8,486 nt of DNA from an uncultured Clostridia bacterium (lineage in GTDB: Bacteria > Bacillota > Clostridia > Christensenellales > UBA1242). Positions 1 to 5,550 of this stretch are shown here, one piece after another (the first letter of the stretch is position 1; each line of letters begins with the position of its first letter). Under the pieces are notes generated by a model. That model did not search any database, was not told the origin of the DNA, and saw only the letters and a program-made list of their open reading frames with translations. The DNA is taken from assembly GCA_937911885.1 (NCBI GenBank), contig CALDPW010000188.1, positions 1-8,486 on the forward strand. The letters are read 5' to 3'. The position numbers were made by a program, and so were the translations under genes.

Positions 1-236
1 CCAAAGTATCCAAGCATTATAACACACATGATAATTAAATATATATTACTCTTAATTAATTTACCTAGTTTAAGTTCTTTTATTGTTTCTTTAAAACTAC
101 TCTTTATAGAAAGTTTATCTAAAAATTCATATACTACTAATACTAATGGTAGTAATATAAACATTTCTTTTGTTCTTAAACTTGCATAATAGAATACTGT
201 TAATAGAGTTATTAGAAAATATTTTTTAAATGATTT
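1..236 (-). CDS. 3' or internal fragment of a polytopic membrane protein, GT-C glycosyltransferase-like (partial at both ends)
   Basis: On the minus strand one frame is open from about 236 down to the window edge, about 75 codons without a start or stop. It reads as a hydrophobic helix, the motif RTKEMFILLPLVLVVYEFLD, a basic loop of about 25 residues (KSSFKETIKELKLGKLIKS), then another helix (NIYLIIMCVIMLGY). A lysine-glutamate pair before an LPL helix ending in YE, then a basic loop and a further helix, is the pattern I know from multi-membrane GT-C glycosyltransferases of the PMT/ArnT or TMTC type that use lipid-linked sugars. This is family resemblance only. Codons lean to ATA, AGA, GTA and TTA, unlike the ATT-rich dnaX next to it. 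Its 5' part is missing because the frame runs into the dnaX reading frame near 215-236, and its 3' part lies outside the window. That it is coding is fairly likely; the family is tentative. Confidence 0.5.
205..236. other. Junction between truncated dnaX and a membrane-protein gene
   Basis: The dnaX frame is family-like up to LENHLKNIF and then meets TAA at 212-214. From about 236 leftwards a different minus frame is open and encodes hydrophobic helices with a different codon style. The two frames meet in an A/T-only stretch (minus strand TTTAAAAAATATTTT), where short homology could have joined unrelated templates. A DNA rearrangement or an assembly or amplification chimera are both possible. 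I favour a chimera because two further junctions of the same kind lie in this window. Confidence 0.6.
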
Positions 237-787
237 TCAAGATCTAAAACACTAACCAACTTAAAATCAAATCGTAAGCAACGGCTCAAAATTGTTGCAG
301 GAAGTTTTTGAACTTCGGTTGTAGCCAAAACAAACACAACATGTTTTGGAGGTTCTTCCAATGTTTTTAATAATGCATTAAATGCCGAATCGGTTAGCAT
401 GTGAACTTCGTCAATAATATATACTTTATATTTTCCGTTAACCGGTGGGTATTTAACTTTTTCTCTTAATTCCCTAATTTCATCAACACGGTTGTTACTT
501 GCCGCGTCAATTTCTAAAATATCTAAATTGCTAGGATCAAGCAATGCTTTGCAAGTTTCGCACTTTCCACAAGCACTACCATTAATTGGATTTTCGCAAT
601 TAATTGCTCTTGCAAAAATTTTTGCAATACTAGTTTTTCCTGTTCCCCTAGTTCCACAAAACAAATAAGCATGCGAAATAGCATTATTGTTAATTTGGTT
701 TTTTAAACTTGTTGTTATGTGATCCTGACCAATAACACCATCAAAACTGGTTGGTCGATGTTTGCGATATAATGCTAAATATGCCAT
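212..787 (-). CDS. dnaX: DNA polymerase III subunit gamma/tau, N-terminal ATPase part only (truncated)
   Basis: This is the AAA+ clamp-loader subunit that opens the beta sliding clamp during replication. Visible motifs are the opening YLALYRKHRPTSFDGVIGQ, Walker A GTRGTGKT (residues 45-52), four zinc-ligand cysteines (C64, C73, C76, C79), Walker B YIIDEVHML (D126, E127), sensor 1 LATTE (154-158) and the SRC arginine-finger motif (168-170). The ORF has 191 residues, whereas family members usually exceed 450, so the rest of the AAA+ lid, the collar domain III and any tau region are missing. The break coincides with the junction near 215. The start is well supported: AAGGAG lies just upstream, and the ATG overlaps the sigma-factor stop as TAATG, implying translational coupling. 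A dnaX gene directly after sigH is not the Bacillus order (there rpmG, secE and nusG follow). Identity is certain; truncation is probably not biological. Confidence 0.93.
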   Translation of the reverse strand: MAYLALYRKHRPTSFDGVIGQDHITTSLKNQINNNAISHAYLFCGTRGTGKTSIAKIFARAINCENPINGSACGKCETCKALLDPSNLDILEIDAASNNRVDEIRELREKVKYPPVNGKYKVYIIDEVHMLTDSAFNALLKTLEEPPKHVVFVLATTEVQKLPATILSRCLRFDFKLVSVLDLENHLKNIF

Positions 788-1380
788 TATTTGTTCTCCT
801 TTAAAAAATTAAGTTTGTTTTTTATTCGATTAAGGGCATTATCCACACTTTTTGAAGGAACATTAAGTAGTGCAGCAATTTGTGTGTAACTTAACCCTTT
901 TAAATAATATTTTAAAATTTTTAATTCATAATCAGATAAAACATTTTTGATTTTTTTAACAATATCTTTGGTTTGCTCGCTTGAAATCACTTGTGTTTCA
1001 GGAGTTAAATCATTAGATGCAATCATATAACCAAAATCATCATCTTCGCTAAAATTGATTTGCCCCTGATTTGTTAAACCATACGAATTGTTTAACATAA
1101 CATTTTTACTGCTACTATCCGATTTTATCGCGTTAATTAAAGTGTGTTCAATAACTGTTTTTGCAAAGCTTGAAAAACTAACATTTTTGTTAAAATCAAA
1201 AGTGTTAATTGCCTTATAAAGTGCAATCATTCCTTCTTGTAACAAATCATCACTATCGCCACCAATTAAAAAATATTTGCGAGTAACGTAATTTACTAAT
1301 TGTTTATGATCGTTTAATAATGTTTCAATAGCTTTGTTATCGCCACTTTGTGCTCTTTTTATTAATTCTTCTTCGGTCAT
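787..1380 (-). CDS. sigH: RNA polymerase sporulation sigma factor SigH (Spo0H-like)
   Basis: A sigma-70 family factor of 197 residues that directs RNA polymerase to early sporulation and transition-state promoters in Bacillota. Region 2 shows LVNYVTRKYFLIGGDSDDLLQEGMIALYKAINTFD (read as two motifs, about residues 28-62); the YFLIGGDSDDLLQEG core is very typical of SigH. Region 4 has a helix-turn-helix at about 163-190 (LSYTQIAALLNVPSKSVDNA). I start at the ATG at 1378-1380 rather than the longer frame from 1431: AAAGGATTAAT lies immediately before it, the protein then begins MTEEELIKRAQSGD as family members do, and only one base separates it from the rlmB stop. It is cotranscribed with mrnC and rlmB, and its stop overlaps the dnaX start. 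In Bacillus, yacP lies between rlmB and sigH; it is absent here. The alternative, another small sigma-70 factor, is unlikely given the motif and synteny. Confidence 0.88.
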   Translation of the reverse strand: MTEEELIKRAQSGDNKAIETLLNDHKQLVNYVTRKYFLIGGDSDDLLQEGMIALYKAINTFDFNKNVSFSSFAKTVIEHTLINAIKSDSSSKNVMLNNSYGLTNQGQINFSEDDDFGYMIASNDLTPETQVISSEQTKDIVKKIKNVLSDYELKILKYYLKGLSYTQIAALLNVPSKSVDNALNRIKNKLNFLKENK

Positions 1381-1381
1381 A

Positions 1382-2107
1382 TTAATCCTTTCGTTGTCTA
1401 ACAACTTCATATAAAACAATTCCGGTTGCAACCGATGCGTTTAACGAATTAACAAACCCAAACTGTGGAATTGTAACAACCCCATCGCAATTTTTTAGTG
1501 TTAACTTACCTGTTCCTTTGCCTTCTGATCCAATAACAATTGCAATTGGTCCTTTAAGATCGGTTTTTGATAACTGTTGACCACCAAGTTCACAAGCATA
1601 AACCCAAACGCCATTTTGTTTTAGTTTTTCGATTTCGTTGTTTATGTTTGCAACTCTTGCAACTTTAACATAAGTGCTAGCCCCAGCACTAACCTTAATA
1701 ACTGTTTCGTTAACTTGGCAAGCTCTCATTTTTTCAATAATAATGCCATGAACTCCCAAACATTCACAAACTCGCATAATGCTACCTAAATTATGTGGAT
1801 CTTCAATACCATCCAAAATTAAAACAAATGGATCTTCATTTTTTTGTTTTGCATAATCTAAAATATCTTCGGTTGTTGAATACTTAAATTCGGTTGTATA
1901 TGCAATTATTCCTTGATGGTGCTTTGTTGCACTTTCATTGTTAATAACAACTGGCTTAACAAACTGAAATTTAATGTTTTTTGATTTTAACAAATTAATA
2001 ATTTCGGTTAAAACCTTATCGTGGGCACCGTTATCAATAATTACTTTATCAATTGTTTGTCCACTAAGTATTAATTCTCTAACTGCGTTTCTGCCTTCAA
2101 CTTTCAT
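1382..2107 (-). CDS. rlmB: 23S rRNA (guanosine-2'-O-)-methyltransferase RlmB (TrmH/SpoU family)
   Basis: A SAM-dependent SPOUT-fold methyltransferase that 2'-O-methylates a guanosine of the 23S rRNA peptidyl-transferase region (G2251 in E. coli numbering). The N-terminal substrate-binding domain begins MKVEGRNAVRELI and includes the HHQG motif (63-66). The catalytic trefoil-knot domain carries motif 1 DGIEDPHNLGSIMR (99-112), motif 2 VIGSEGKG (191-198) and motif 3 IPQFGFVNSLNASVATGI (213-230), with the conserved N106, E195 and N223. The length of 241 residues is normal. GAGGAATAAAGT before the ATG is a good ribosome binding site and overlaps the last codons of mrnC. There are three bases between the mrnC stop and this start, and one base between its stop and sigH. 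TrmH-family paralogues exist, but the length, motifs and mrnC-rlmB-sigH order make RlmB the best call. Confidence 0.92.
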   Translation of the reverse strand: MKVEGRNAVRELILSGQTIDKVIIDNGAHDKVLTEIINLLKSKNIKFQFVKPVVINNESATKHHQGIIAYTTEFKYSTTEDILDYAKQKNEDPFVLILDGIEDPHNLGSIMRVCECLGVHGIIIEKMRACQVNETVIKVSAGASTYVKVARVANINNEIEKLKQNGVWVYACELGGQQLSKTDLKGPIAIVIGSEGKGTGKLTLKNCDGVVTIPQFGFVNSLNASVATGIVLYEVVRQRKD

Positions 2108-2110
2108 ACT

Positions 2111-2518
2111 TTATTCCTCATAGCACAATGCTAAAATTTCATTTAATCTTTTGGTGTTGCCTATTAAAAACAAATATCCCAAAACAGCTTCAAATCCTGT
2201 TGCACGTTTATAATCAACAACATTAGCATGTTTTGCAACATTTTGAGTTTTATAATTTCTCGCACGTTTAAACACTGCCAGTTCATCCTCAGTTAATAGT
2301 GGCAACAATTTTTCAACAGCATCACTTTGCCCATGAGCATTAACAAAATTTGTTGTTAACGCATGCATTGTGCTACTCTTTAAATCGTGATGAGTTGATA
2401 TCATTGTTCTAATATACAAAGTATAAACACCATCACCCACAAAAGCTAAAATTTGTGGATTTAGTTTTTTAGCTTTGCTATCTGACATATTTTGAATATT
2501 ACTAAACAATTTTTCCAT
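2111..2518 (-). CDS. mrnC: Mini-ribonuclease III (23S rRNA maturation)
   Basis: MrnC is an RNase III-like nuclease without a double-stranded-RNA binding domain. It trims the 5' and 3' ends of 23S rRNA precursors in Bacillota. At 135 residues it has the expected size. The catalytic core is visible as LAFVGDGVYTLYIR with acidic residue D29, RARNYKTQNVAKHANVVDYK (85-104), and the motif ATGFEAVLGYLFLIG with E110, followed by the closing RLNEILALC helix. AGAGGTAGT precedes the ATG. It is the first gene of the mrnC-rlmB-sigH-dnaX unit; a TGTTATACT extended -10 lies just upstream at 2535-2543. Pairing with rlmB, which modifies the same RNA, is conserved in Bacillota and supports the call. No defect is seen. 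Confidence 0.93.
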   Translation of the reverse strand: MEKLFSNIQNMSDSKAKKLNPQILAFVGDGVYTLYIRTMISTHHDLKSSTMHALTTNFVNAHGQSDAVEKLLPLLTEDELAVFKRARNYKTQNVAKHANVVDYKRATGFEAVLGYLFLIGNTKRLNEILALCYEE

Positions 2519-2534
2519 ACTACCTCTAATAAAA

Positions 2535-2543
2535 AGTATAACA
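2535..2543 (-). promoter_or_regulatory. Candidate sigma-A promoter of the mrnC-rlmB-sigH-dnaX operon
   Basis: On the minus strand TGTTATACT forms an extended -10 (TGn plus TATACT), ending 16 bases before the mrnC ATG, so the leader would be very short but still includes the AGAGG ribosome binding site. No good -35 is visible 17 bases upstream, only an A/T run. It is supported by the same TGTTATA element in the two other upstream regions of this block. Confidence 0.45.
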
Positions 2544-2610
2544 TAATTTAATATTTTTAAAAAATGTTTTGATATTTAGAAAAGCATTTTAATTAAATAA
2601 ATTTAATTAA

Positions 2611-2640
2611 TAAAAAAACTTTTCCACTTAGGAAAAGTTA
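2611..2640 (-). terminator. Rho-independent terminator overlapping the stop codon of the 2638-3453 gene
   Basis: A perfect 9-base-pair stem (arms 2617-2625 and 2631-2639, AACTTTTCC with GGAAAAGTT) encloses a 5-base loop and is followed on the minus strand by a run of seven T. The TAA stop of the upstream gene is built into the first arm. It isolates that gene from the mrnC operon. Confidence 0.88.
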
Positions 2641-3453
2641 ATTTATAGCATAAACTTCACGTTTTGAATTGGTTGCCAAAATTGTGGAATACTTCAAATC
2701 TTTTTTAGCAACAGCTGTTGGCGATTGTTTTAAATTATCAGGAACAAACATTGTTTTATATTCTTCGCTAAAATTAATAATATAATACAAATTTTCCATA
2801 TCTCTTTCAACAGGAATTACATGACCTTTATTTGTTTCAAAAAAACGTTTAGGTTCTGGTTTTGTTGCAATCAAATCCACCATGTTGGTTTGTGAATTTA
2901 AACATCCCAAATAATTTCCACACGATTGATAGTCAAACAACAAATTGCATTCTTTAACATTTGATAAGCTTGCATTTTTAATAACTACAACACTAACTTC
3001 ATTGTGTCCAGTAAAAAACACAGCCTTTCCACTGTTTAATATTTTTTCGTTGGTTTTTAACAATGTTATTTTTCTGCCAAAATCTGGTGATATTTCGTAA
3101 GTTGAAGGTTTGTTAATTGAAAGTTCTCTAACCTTAAATGCATGTTCATTTTTTTTAAGTTCAATAAAACTTTTAAAACCAGAAATTAACGATTTTCCAA
3201 CACCAATAGCTTCAACTTGTTCAAGCTTTGTTAAACATTTATCAATTGCCAAATTCACTCTTTCTCTAACATCATTGTTTGCCAACACTTCGTCCCTGTA
3301 ACCAATAGCATGATAACACTCGTTAATTAATTCACTTGTTTTAACAGTTGTTTCTCCCATGCGAATTTGATTTTTAATATATGCAATAATGGTTGAGTTT
3401 AATAATGTTGTAATTTTGCTCTCATTTTTAGTAATGTCTTTATCAATAATCAT
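2638..3453 (-). CDS. Conserved-looking hypothetical protein, 271 residues, soluble, function unknown
   Basis: I do not recognise this protein. It has no signal peptide, no clear membrane segment and no motif I can name. The first 90 or so residues look helical and charged (for example TVKTSELINECYHAIGYRDE and VNLAIDKCLTKLEQVEAIG), which could be a helical or winged-helix module. From about residue 100 it alternates beta-like stretches with polar loops, including KAVFFTGHNEVSVVVIKNAS and the Cys-containing segment LLFDYQSCGNYLGCLNS. Codon use (ATT, GTT, TTA) matches its neighbours, so it looks native to the main block. AAAGGG lies eight bases before the ATG. It stands alone between cwlD and mrnC, with its own extended -10 upstream and a strong terminator over its stop. 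The long frame and clean flanking signals make it a real gene. Confidence 0.8.
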   Translation of the reverse strand: MIIDKDITKNESKITTLLNSTIIAYIKNQIRMGETTVKTSELINECYHAIGYRDEVLANNDVRERVNLAIDKCLTKLEQVEAIGVGKSLISGFKSFIELKKNEHAFKVRELSINKPSTYEISPDFGRKITLLKTNEKILNSGKAVFFTGHNEVSVVVIKNASLSNVKECNLLFDYQSCGNYLGCLNSQTNMVDLIATKPEPKRFFETNKGHVIPVERDMENLYYIINFSEEYKTMFVPDNLKQSPTAVAKKDLKYSTILATNSKREVYAIN

Positions 3454-3478
3454 TTTTTTGCCCTTTATTGTTGTAAAA

Positions 3479-3505
3479 AATATAACATAGTGTATTTTAT
3501 TACAA
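3479..3505 (-). promoter_or_regulatory. Candidate promoter of the 271-residue hypothetical gene
   Basis: On the minus strand TGTTATATT (3479-3487) is an extended -10. A TTGTAA hexamer (3500-3505) lies 15 bases upstream, which is short for a -35 but tolerable with an extended -10. The start codon follows about 25 bases after the -10, with AAAGGG between them. Confidence 0.45.
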
Positions 3506-3539
3506 ATTAAGCATTATCACAAATATTTTATAAAAAAAG

Positions 3540-4244
3540 TTATAATTTAGATGCCTTTTGATAATATTTTAATATTCCACAAAATATAGAATAGGCTAAT
3601 TTAGATTGATATTGCGCATCAATTAACAACTTCTCCTCTTCAATATTACTCAAAAAACCACCTTCAACCACAACACTAGGGCTGTTAATGCATTTTAAAA
3701 TATATAAATCTGCAAAATTGCTCGCACTTCTTGCATTTGGTAATTTGTTTTGCAATTCTGCCTGAATTTCATCTGCTAACATTTTTGATTGTTGATCATT
3801 TACCAAATAAAAGGTTTGTGCTCCACACTCACTATTATCAACATAACTATTCATATGAATTGAAACCACCATGTTTGCATTACTCTTTTCAATTATAGTT
3901 TTGCGATTTTGCATATCGCTCAGTTTGTTGTTATTTGCTCCAAAGGAATATAGCCCACCCGAATCATGCCTTGTTAAAACCACATTAAATCCATAGCTTG
4001 TTAATAATTTTTCTAATTGTTTGGTAACTGATAAATTAATTTCGGCTTCGGTAATGCCCGAATAAACACCAACACACCCACCATCGGTGCCACCATGCCC
4101 TGCATCCAACACAATGGTGTAGTTAATAACACTATTTGCATTTGTTCCTTTAATTGAATTAACCAATAGTGCCGAACATATTGCACCCACTACTACAACC
4201 AACACAAAACAAATTATTGGTTTTAATTTAAACGAAAAAAACAT
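3540..4244 (-). CDS. cwlD: N-acetylmuramoyl-L-alanine amidase CwlD (spore cortex)
   Basis: A zinc amidase (Amidase_3 family) that removes peptide side chains from muramic acid, the first step toward the muramic-delta-lactam that marks spore cortex for germination enzymes. Residues 8-29 are a single hydrophobic signal-anchor (IICFVLVVVVGAICSALLV), so the enzyme faces outside the membrane. Active-site features are IVLDAGHGGTDGG with H50, ITEAEINL with E66, VVSIHMNS with H130 and VVVEGGFLSN with the catalytic E194. The length of 234 residues, one short anchor and no cell-wall-binding repeats fit CwlD rather than vegetative autolysins. AGGAGATTTAAT precedes the ATG. It lies after the rpsR terminator and is likely monocistronic. 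I see no convincing terminator behind it, only a T-run. Other single-domain amidases remain possible, but the spore genes nearby support CwlD. Confidence 0.85.
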   Translation of the reverse strand: MFFSFKLKPIICFVLVVVVGAICSALLVNSIKGTNANSVINYTIVLDAGHGGTDGGCVGVYSGITEAEINLSVTKQLEKLLTSYGFNVVLTRHDSGGLYSFGANNNKLSDMQNRKTIIEKSNANMVVSIHMNSYVDNSECGAQTFYLVNDQQSKMLADEIQAELQNKLPNARSASNFADLYILKCINSPSVVVEGGFLSNIEEEKLLIDAQYQSKLAYSIFCGILKYYQKASKL

Positions 4245-4262
4245 ATTAAATCTCCTAAAAAT

Positions 4263-4291
4263 TATATATGTAAAACTTTTTAACTTTATGA
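4263..4291 (-). promoter_or_regulatory. Possible sporulation-type promoter upstream of cwlD
   Basis: On the minus strand CATATATA (4263-4270) lies 16 bases downstream of TCATA (4287-4291). This loosely resembles the sigma-E layout ATA-N16-18-CATACA-T; two -10 positions differ. Transcription would start just before AGGAG. In Bacillus cwlD is expressed under sporulation sigmas, which makes it plausible, but any AT-rich spacer could yield this. Confidence 0.22.
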
Positions 4292-4302
4292 AGATCTAAC
4301 AC

Positions 4303-4329
4303 AAAAAAAACACCCTAACTGGGTGTTTT
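4303..4329 (-). terminator. Rho-independent terminator of the rpsF-ssb-rpsR operon
   Basis: Arms 4307-4315 and 4321-4329 (AAAACACCC with GGGTGTTTT) form a perfect 9-base-pair stem with a 5-base loop. On the minus strand the stem is followed directly by a T-run (A-run 4303-4310 on plus). It lies 11 bases after the rpsR stop. Confidence 0.92.
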
Positions 4330-4340
4330 GTTATTAAATA

Positions 4341-4622
4341 TTAGTCACCAACATATGGAATTAAAGCCATAAATCTAGCACGTTTAATAGCAACTGTTAA
4401 TTCACGTTGATGTTTAGCACATGTGCCGGTTTGTCTTCTAGGAACAATTTTACCTTTTTCTGTAATATAACGACGAAGTTTGTTAACATCTTTATAATCA
4501 ATATATTCAACTTTTTCTTCACAGAAAGTGCAAACTTTTTTTCTAGAAGTTTTCTTAAAGCGTTTTGGAGCAACTTTTTCTTCGGTTGCAACTTCTTCTC
4601 TTACTTCCAATTCTTCGCTCAT
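4341..4622 (-). CDS. rpsR: 30S ribosomal protein bS18
   Basis: bS18 sits on the platform of the 30S subunit in a complex with bS6. The core from about residue 22 shows KKVCTFCEEK, YIDYKDVNKLRRYITEKGKI, VPRRQTGTCAKHQREL and AIKRARFMALIPYV, all diagnostic. Cysteines in CTFC together with the later TC-x-KH give a set of possible zinc ligands (a C+ type bS18). The protein has 93 residues, longer than the usual 70-80, because of an N-terminal tail of about 17 residues rich in glutamate (MSEELEVREEVATEEKV), unusual ahead of such a basic protein. AAAGGAG seven bases upstream of the ATG supports this start and therefore the tail. It is the last gene of rpsF-ssb-rpsR, 48 bases after ssb, followed by a strong terminator. 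Confidence 0.96.
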   Translation of the reverse strand: MSEELEVREEVATEEKVAPKRFKKTSRKKVCTFCEEKVEYIDYKDVNKLRRYITEKGKIVPRRQTGTCAKHQRELTVAIKRARFMALIPYVGD

Positions 4623-4670
4623 GTTAAACTCCTTTTAAATTTTTTATAGTTTTAACAACAATGATCATTA

Positions 4671-5069
4671 TTAAAATGGTAAATCATTGTCATCAATTGG
4701 TTCAAGTTTTGTAACTTCTTCTTCATCTTTTCTGGTTTCAACTACGTCAGAGTTGCGAGTGCTGATAAATTCAACTTCTTCTGCAACAACTTCTGTAACA
4801 TAACGTTTTGTGCCATCGGTTGCATCATAAGCTCTGCTTTGAAGAGAACCAACAACTGCAGCTTTGCTACCTTTCTTTAAAAATTTGTGGCAGTTATCTG
4901 CAAGTGCACGCCAAACAACAATGTTAACAAAATCTGCTTCTCTTTCGCCATTAGCATTTGTATAACGACGAGTTACAGCCAATGAAAAACGGCAAACTGA
5001 AACGCCATTTGATGTTGTTGAAATTTCTGGATCTTTTGTTAAGTTACCAATTAAAATTACTTTATTCAT
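4671..5069 (-). CDS. ssb: Single-stranded DNA-binding protein SSB
   Basis: SSB coats single-stranded DNA in replication, repair and recombination. The OB-fold begins MNKVILIGNLTKDPEI and continues with VCRFSLAVTRRY, DFVNIVVWRALADNCHKFL, KKGSKAAVVGSLQSRAYD and YVTEVVAEEVEFI. The acidic tail ends DDNDLPF, the tip that docks partner proteins. With 132 residues it is at the short end for SSB because the flexible linker is short. AAGGGG lies before the ATG. Its place between rpsF and rpsR is the classical bacterial order and identifies it as the housekeeping SSB rather than a plasmid or phage copy. Confidence 0.96.
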   Translation of the reverse strand: MNKVILIGNLTKDPEISTTSNGVSVCRFSLAVTRRYTNANGEREADFVNIVVWRALADNCHKFLKKGSKAAVVGSLQSRAYDATDGTKRYVTEVVAEEVEFISTRNSDVVETRKDEEEVTKLEPIDDNDLPF

Positions 5070-5086
5070 AATTTCCCCTTATCCTA

Positions 5087-5374
5087 CTATGCTTCTCTTT
5101 TTAAGCATAAGCTACGCATTACAGCTTCATCAATGTTCATTAAATCATTGATTCTTTTTGGTAGTGTGTTATCAGCTTCAAATTCAAGTAAAACATAATA
5201 ACCTTCTTTTTTGTAATTAATTGGGTAAGCTAATTTTTTAACGCCCCAAATATTACGGCCAAGAATTTTACCACCATTGCTTTCTATTAAATCTGAATAC
5301 TTTTTAACAACAGCTTCTTTTTCTTCATCTGTTAATGTAGCAGAAAAAATAGTAAGTAGTTCGTATTTGTTCAT
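5087..5374 (-). CDS. rpsF: 30S ribosomal protein bS6
   Basis: bS6 pairs with bS18 on the 30S platform and is not essential in all bacteria. At 95 residues it has normal length. Recognisable segments are MNKYELLTIFSATLTDEEKE, SNGGKILGRNIWGVKKLAYPI and the aromatic strand KKEGYYVLLEFEAD, then INDLMNIDEAVMRSLCLKRE at the end. The start has a near-perfect AAGGAGG ribosome binding site eight bases upstream. It leads the rpsF-ssb-rpsR operon (17 bases to ssb), and its leader carries a hairpin likely bound by the bS6:bS18 complex for feedback control. Confidence 0.96.
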   Translation of the reverse strand: MNKYELLTIFSATLTDEEKEAVVKKYSDLIESNGGKILGRNIWGVKKLAYPINYKKEGYYVLLEFEADNTLPKRINDLMNIDEAVMRSLCLKREA

Positions 5375-5394
5375 AACAATTACCTCCTTATGGT

Positions 5395-5424
5395 CTTATC
5401 GGCTTTTAATAAACTAAAAGCAAG
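5395..5424 (-). promoter_or_regulatory. Probable S6:S18-binding leader RNA hairpin upstream of rpsF
   Basis: On the minus strand the leader folds as CTT-GCTTTTA-GTTTAT-TAAAAGC-CGAT-AAG: a 7-base-pair stem with a 6-base loop, an unpaired CGAT on the 3' side giving the trinucleotide CCG at the bulge, and a short basal helix. A hairpin with a bulged CCG ahead of rpsF is the known binding site of the bS6:bS18 complex, which mimics its 16S rRNA site and represses the operon. The position, 21 bases before the start codon, fits. The helix details are my own manual folding. Confidence 0.6.
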
Positions 5425-5455
5425 TTGGTAATTAATCTAAGTTAATTACGCATGT

Positions 5456-5484
5456 ATTATAACAAATATATTTTGATATTACAA
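5456..5484 (-). promoter_or_regulatory. Sigma-A type promoter of rpsF-ssb-rpsR
   Basis: On the minus strand TTGTAA (5479-5484) and TATAAT (5456-5461) are separated by exactly 17 bases, with TGT directly before the -10 (5462-5464), an extended -10. The predicted start lies about 75 bases upstream of rpsF, leaving room for the leader hairpin. Confidence 0.72.
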
Positions 5485-5521
5485 GTATTATTTTTACTTA
5501 ATTATTATTATTAATATGCTC

Positions 5522-5550
5522 AAAAAAACAAAGCCACTGGTGCTTTGTTT
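5522..5550 (-). terminator. Rho-independent terminator after gerC, overlapping its stop codon
   Basis: Arms 5526-5534 and 5542-5550 (AAACAAAGC with GCTTTGTTT) make a 9-base-pair stem with a 7-base loop, followed on the minus strand by T residues (plus-strand A-run 5522-5528). The first two bases of the gerC stop TAA lie in the first arm as transcribed. Confidence 0.82.

Noticed and set aside
212..236. Programmed frameshift in dnaX, as in the gamma/tau switch
   Set aside because: The known site lies far later in the gene, and the frame entered here encodes hydrophobic membrane helices, not dnaX domain III.
1381..1431. Longer N-terminus for the sigma factor
   Set aside because: It would overlap rlmB by about 50 bases and has no ribosome binding site, while AAAGGATTAAT sits directly before the ATG at 1378-1380.
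3110..3301. Plus-strand open frame opposite the hypothetical gene
   Set aside because: No ribosome binding site or recognisable protein; the opposite frame is longer and has full expression signals.
3506..3545. Terminator behind cwlD
   Set aside because: There is a T-run after the stop but no stem of more than a few A-T pairs.
4261..4266. TATAAT as a sigma-A -10 of cwlD (minus strand)
   Set aside because: Transcription would begin inside the AGGAG ribosome binding site and there is no -35 at 17 bases.
4397..4649. Small open frames on both strands across rpsR
   Set aside because: They are composition-driven shadows of rpsR; the plus-strand one is mainly Phe and Asn from reverse-complemented Lys/Glu codons and has no ribosome binding site.
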